This document shows positions 62,232 to 64,000 of a stretch of 64,000 nt of DNA, in pieces. Numbering within the stretch: position 1 is the stretch's first letter; the number at the start of each line of letters is the position of its first letter. This DNA is from Anisakis pegreffii (taxonomy: Eukaryota; Nematoda; Chromadorea; Rhabditida; Anisakidae): positions 1 through 64,000 of the forward strand of contig JAPYMA010000427.1 of NCBI GenBank assembly GCA_035041965.1, written 5' to 3'. A program made the position numbers and the translations under genes. The notes under the pieces were generated by a model. The model did not search any database. It saw nothing but the letters and a program-made list of their open reading frames with translations, and was not told the DNA's origin.

Positions 62232-64000
62232 TCGAAGTTCATTGAATACATTTTACTTTGTTCATTCCCATATCATCAACAATAGGGAACAGCTCTTTTC
62301 GTAGAGGCATTAAGCAATAATTATACAGATATTGACTTGATCTCCTTTCTTATTCATCAAGAACGGAACAGATTGTGATGAATAAGAATGGAAATCAGTT
62401 CGTTTCAGAAGATAGTTGAAGTTCTTTCGAAACACTTCAAAGCAATAGAAAGAACACTTTAGTTGGCTATCTCATTGTCAAAAATTGAGTTAAATCATAG
62501 ATGGCTTTCTCATTGAGTTGAATCATCGAGGAAATTGCAAAGAAATTATTCAGCGATCGTAGACACTTATTCAGATGCGTGTGGTATAGTGTACGCCCCG
62601 AAGCGATACGTTTAGTTTTGGGATACAGATAAATGCTTTGGAAAGGCTGAGTTCTATGTCGCTTTTGGTTATGACGTCGTTCTGGTTGTCGCATCAGCAA
62701 TTCTCGATAGTGCTGGCTTTGTGAGAGTGTTTAAACGGTGAAAAAAAAGATAAAGCGGAAAGTTTGAATTGAATGTTGAGTGATGTGATCGTATCGTAAT
62801 CAGACGCTTACATTCATGTGCACTCTTGAATGGTAACGAATGTTAGTGGTTGCAAAGCAGAACGACCGATAGTAACGCACTCACGAAATGCTAGCTAACT
62901 GATAAGATTGCGGATGATGAAATATAATCCACTCTTATAAAGCCAAGCAGATGACACCGATGAAGAACTGAACATTTCACTTCAATAAAATTAAATGCTC
63001 CATTGCAGCAACGTGCCAATAAGAATGCATCGAAATTCTACGCTAGAGCTGATGTTCTCCTTTTTACTCCTTGACACTTCCAAATTACCCAATATGGGTA
63101 ATTTCACCCGGCATGAGAACCACTGAACTAGTCTGTCATGCTTTTTGTTTCGTGTCATCATTTTGGTATATTTGTGGAACTGTTTACTCTTCAATTCACT
63201 GAAAACTACTTTTTGATTGCTCTTCTGTACCAATAATTAATTCTTCAATAATCCAACCTTCAACTACATCTAATTATGACATTAGGTTACAAATATTAGA
63301 TAATAACAGTAGCATGATTGAACAGCAGCTCTTGAGGTGTTCAGTGTATCTAAGATAACTTTAAATCAGTTTTGGAGTGATGCCTCAGTGCAGTCATTCC
63401 AATTTCAGGATTTTGGTTTGTTTTCCTCAGTACGAGAATTTGCCGTTCGCTTCTAATTTGGTACGATACTCCTGGAATATGCATTTAGAAGTGGAAGATG
63501 AAATGACGAGAACCGACTGAAAATAGCAAGGAAAATGGAACTGTTTTCGTGGAATAACATAAGAATACGTGTAGTTGTCTCGTATATTGTCATTTTAATG
63601 TTGCCAGTATGTTCTGTGAAAATTCTCATATTCCATTAATAAATTTTTTCAAATTGCATATGATTGCGTTAGTGAATAGCAGTTATATGCTAATTTTTAT
63701 AAGTGCACATTTTTCAACTTCTGAGGAAACGAAAATTTACAAAAAAATGAACATTTTCAAAATACATCAAATATGCCAACTATTCGATACACAAACATAA
63801 ACATCGCGTGATTCGTTCAAAAATACAAACACAACATATTTTTTTGCTCAAATAACATCAATAGTGGAGTGAAGGAGCATCAAGATCAAACAAATCAACG
63901 ATAATTGTGAACGGGAAACTGGATTCATTCACGGCCGAAAAGGCATCATTTGATTCGTTTCCAATCAACTTCATTCGGTATCCACTAATATAAATTCAAC
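62232..64000. other. No firm gene; possible signal-peptide exon at 63535-63606
   Basis: The interval is AT-rich. On the plus strand, 63535-63606 reads MELFSWNN.. followed by a strongly hydrophobic stretch ending MLP, then a gtatgt donor in phase 0. It looks like a first exon with a signal peptide for a gene continuing past the window, but there is no second exon to confirm it. Confidence 0.3.

Overview
This is eukaryotic DNA, and almost certainly nematode. Genes are split by many short introns that mostly follow GT...TTTCAG. One gene resembles the Srx family of nematode chemoreceptors. Another combines five invertebrate chitin-binding (peritrophin/CBM14) domains with a very large acidic Ser-Gly repeat, the architecture of Caenorhabditis eggshell chondroitin proteoglycans. 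AT-rich intergenic DNA, foldback elements and a satellite array surround the genes. The species cannot be named from the sequence. Exon coordinates below were worked out by hand from splice-site consensus, reading phase and protein-family similarity; phases were checked across almost every junction.

Layout. (1) 1-15374, plus strand: a giant secreted chitin-binding proteoglycan-like gene whose 5' end lies outside the window. A GC-rich tandem-repeat exon of at least 9.2 kb is followed by five chitin-binding domains, each built from a two-exon module. (2) 16681-54103, minus strand: five consecutive genes in the same orientation. In order of increasing coordinate they are a PRMT9-type arginine methyltransferase (16681-22777), the complex I assembly factor NDUFAF3 (23781-25293), carnitine palmitoyltransferase 2 (27001-31901), the pyruvate dehydrogenase phosphatase regulatory subunit PDPR (34265-42981), and a large low-complexity, coiled-coil protein whose motif order recalls ZFC3H1 (46830-54103, 3' part not found). 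(3) 55733-58400: a satellite array with higher-order structure. (4) 58642-59946, plus strand: a small secreted cysteine-rich protein gene with a TATA box just beyond the satellite. (5) 60850-62231, plus strand: an Srx-like chemoreceptor that looks interrupted and truncated.

Functionally, the three middle minus-strand genes all encode mitochondrial proteins: respiratory complex I assembly, fatty-acid import and oxidation, and control of pyruvate dehydrogenase. The flanking minus-strand genes are predicted to act on RNA or in the nucleus. The end genes encode secreted or membrane proteins typical of fast-evolving nematode families.

The most unusual points are the roughly 3,000-residue repeat exon with a single-base frameshift and a near-perfect 1.09-kb internal duplication; the repeated, phase-matched exon module that splits every chitin-binding domain at the same place (once with a GC donor); an apparent AT acceptor in PDPR; and a satellite with a three-monomer higher-order repeat.
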